From Candidatus Kouleothrix ribensis (lineage in GTDB: Bacteria; Chloroflexota; Chloroflexia; Chloroflexales; Roseiflexaceae), in NCBI GenBank assembly GCA_016722075.1, contig JADKGW010000001.1, forward strand, positions 62,001 through 126,000: 64,000 nt of DNA, written 5' to 3'. Positions within the stretch are counted from its first letter, which is position 1; every line of letters begins with the position of its first letter. The translations under genes were made by a program, and so were the position numbers. Below, one piece after another: positions 63,132 to 64,000 of the stretch. The notes under the pieces are model-generated. The model was not told the origin of the DNA and ran no database searches. It saw only the letters and a list, made by a program, of their open reading frames with translations.

Positions 63132-64000
63132 ATGGCCCGAATTATTGATGTGATCGAGTTTGTCGATGAGACCGGCCGCGAGATCATCCACCGCGAACCC
63201 GAGGGCGAGGCCTTCGACATCCGCTTCGGCTCGCAGCTGATTGTGCGCCCGAGCCAGGTGGCGATCTTCTTCCGCGACGGCCAGGCGCTCGACTCGTTCG
63301 GCCCCGGCCGGCACACGCTCACCACCGCCAACATCCCGATCCTGGCCGGCCTGATCGGCATGGCCACCGGTGGCCGCACGCCGTTCCCGGCCGAGGTGCT
63401 GTTCGTGAACATGCGCCAATTCGTCGATCAGAAATGGGGCACAAGCGAGCCGGTGACGGTGCGCGATAGTGCCTTTGGCATGATCCGGCTGCGCGCATTC
63501 GGCAGCTACGCCTACCAGGTGAAAGAGCCGCTGCAGTTCGCCAACCAGATCGCCGGGCAGCAGGGCATCTTCACCACCGGTGAGCTCGAGAACTACCTGC
63601 GCAGCTTCATTATGCAGCGCTTCACCGATGTGCTGGGCGAACAGCAGCGCAGCCTGCTCGAGCTGGCCGGCCAGTTCAGCGAGCTGAGCACCGGCGTCAA
63701 GGCGCAGCTGGCCGACGACTTCAGCGCGATTGGCCTGCAGCTATCGGCCTTCTACGTCGGCTCGATCTCGCCGACCGAGGACACTGCCAAGGCGATCGAC
63801 GAGCGCGCGTCGATGGGCGCGATCGGCGACATGGACGCCTACATGAAGTTCAAGGCCGCCCGTGCCATGGGCGACGCCGCCAATAACCCCGGCGGCGAAG
63901 CCGGCAGCACCGTGGGCCTCGGCGCGGGCGTAGGCCTTGGCGCGGCAATTGCCGGTGCGATTGGGCAGGCCTTCCAGCCACGCCCGGCCACCCCCGCCGC
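63132..64000 (+). CDS. SPFH-domain protein (virion-core-like/YdjI-type), 3'-truncated by the window
   Basis: The reading frame starts at ATG 63132 behind ACGGAGGGAA and stays open to the end of the window (289 codons seen). It reads MARIIDVIEFVDETGREIIHREP, then FGSQLIVRPSQVAIFFRDGQALDSFGPGRHTLTTANIPI, the first strands of the SPFH/virion-core type domain, and later FTDVLGEQQRSLLELAGQFSELS. A Gly/Ala-rich region (VGLGAGVGLGAAIAGAIG) begins near residue 255. YdjI-type proteins have a C-terminal zinc ribbon, which would lie beyond the window. With the two preceding genes it forms a membrane-associated group. Confidence 0.85.
   Translation, partial: MARIIDVIEFVDETGREIIHREPEGEAFDIRFGSQLIVRPSQVAIFFRDGQALDSFGPGRHTLTTANIPILAGLIGMATGGRTPFPAEVLFVNMRQFVDQKWGTSEPVTVRDSAFGMIRLRAFGSYAYQVKEPLQFANQIAGQQGIFTTGELENYLRSFIMQRFTDVLGEQQRSLLELAGQFSELSTGVKAQLADDFSAIGLQLSAFYVGSISPTEDTAKAIDERASMGAIGDMDAYMKFKAARAMGDAANNPGGEAGSTVGLGAGVGLGAAIAGAIGQAFQPRPATPA

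Overview
This is a GC-rich bacterial chromosome segment that reads best as a member of the phylum Chloroflexota (Roseiflexus/Kouleothrix-like lineages). The reasons are an auracyanin-like blue copper lipoprotein (59546-60013), a DUF951 protein, very large secreted Thr/Ala-rich surface proteins, a giant protein ending in a YLP-type C-terminus, and many short intergenic palindromes built from simple repeated words. That assignment is inference. I saw no rRNA or tRNA gene, no CRISPR array and no prophage.

Layout. 1-2350: a truncated hypothetical gene, a Fur-family regulator, an AP2-domain protein and a repeat-rich gap. 2347-6001: an acyl-CoA dehydrogenase and an APH-type kinase, with a complete single-ORF IS66-type insertion sequence between them (3633-5098, exact 8-bp target duplication). 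6175-10671: an HPD-motif J-like protein, a MoxR ATPase paired with a DUF2201/VWA protein, small unknowns and a metallo-beta-lactamase-fold hydrolase. 10870-15667: a three-domain kinase/M23/aminotransferase fusion and an AarF/UbiB kinase. 15968-22608: an envelope lipid or glycan block (flippase-like membrane protein, FAD oxidoreductase, methyltransferase, SDR, PMT-type glycosyltransferase). 22645-28365: cystathionine gamma-synthase, acylphosphatase, PhoU, LepA and a lipoprotein prolyl isomerase. 28548-35457: YabN/MazG, DUF951, an NfeD that seems to lack its protease residues, a slipin, and a lipoprotein lytic transglycosylase. 35550-38999: a 2-keto-3-deoxy-sugar-acid module (kinase, aldolase), a zinc alcohol dehydrogenase and an ECF sigma factor whose stop overlaps the dehydrogenase start. 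39711-52709: two secreted proteins, one of 3444 residues (TSP3-like, membrane block, two LamG-like domains) and one FG-GAP propeller protein. 52811-58406: aldose 1-epimerase, a dimethylglycine/sarcosine dehydrogenase-like flavoprotein, an M20 deacylase and a GNAT acetyltransferase. 58696-64000: a C39-like papain-fold protein, the auracyanin-like protein, and a DUF2207 / zinc-ribbon / SPFH membrane group that runs off the end.

How it works together. Most of the window is housekeeping plus envelope biology. The clearest functional partnerships are MoxR with its VWA protein, NfeD with slipin, KDG kinase with KDPG aldolase, and the flippase-to-glycosyltransferase block. The most unusual items are the trifunctional fusion, the apparently protease-dead NfeD, the giant surface protein with membrane helices buried in its middle, the sigma factor coupled to a dehydrogenase, and several families of word-like palindromes, one of which sits in frame inside the glycosyltransferase gene. 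Homology statements rest on motif recognition by eye; start sites were chosen from visible ribosome binding sites.
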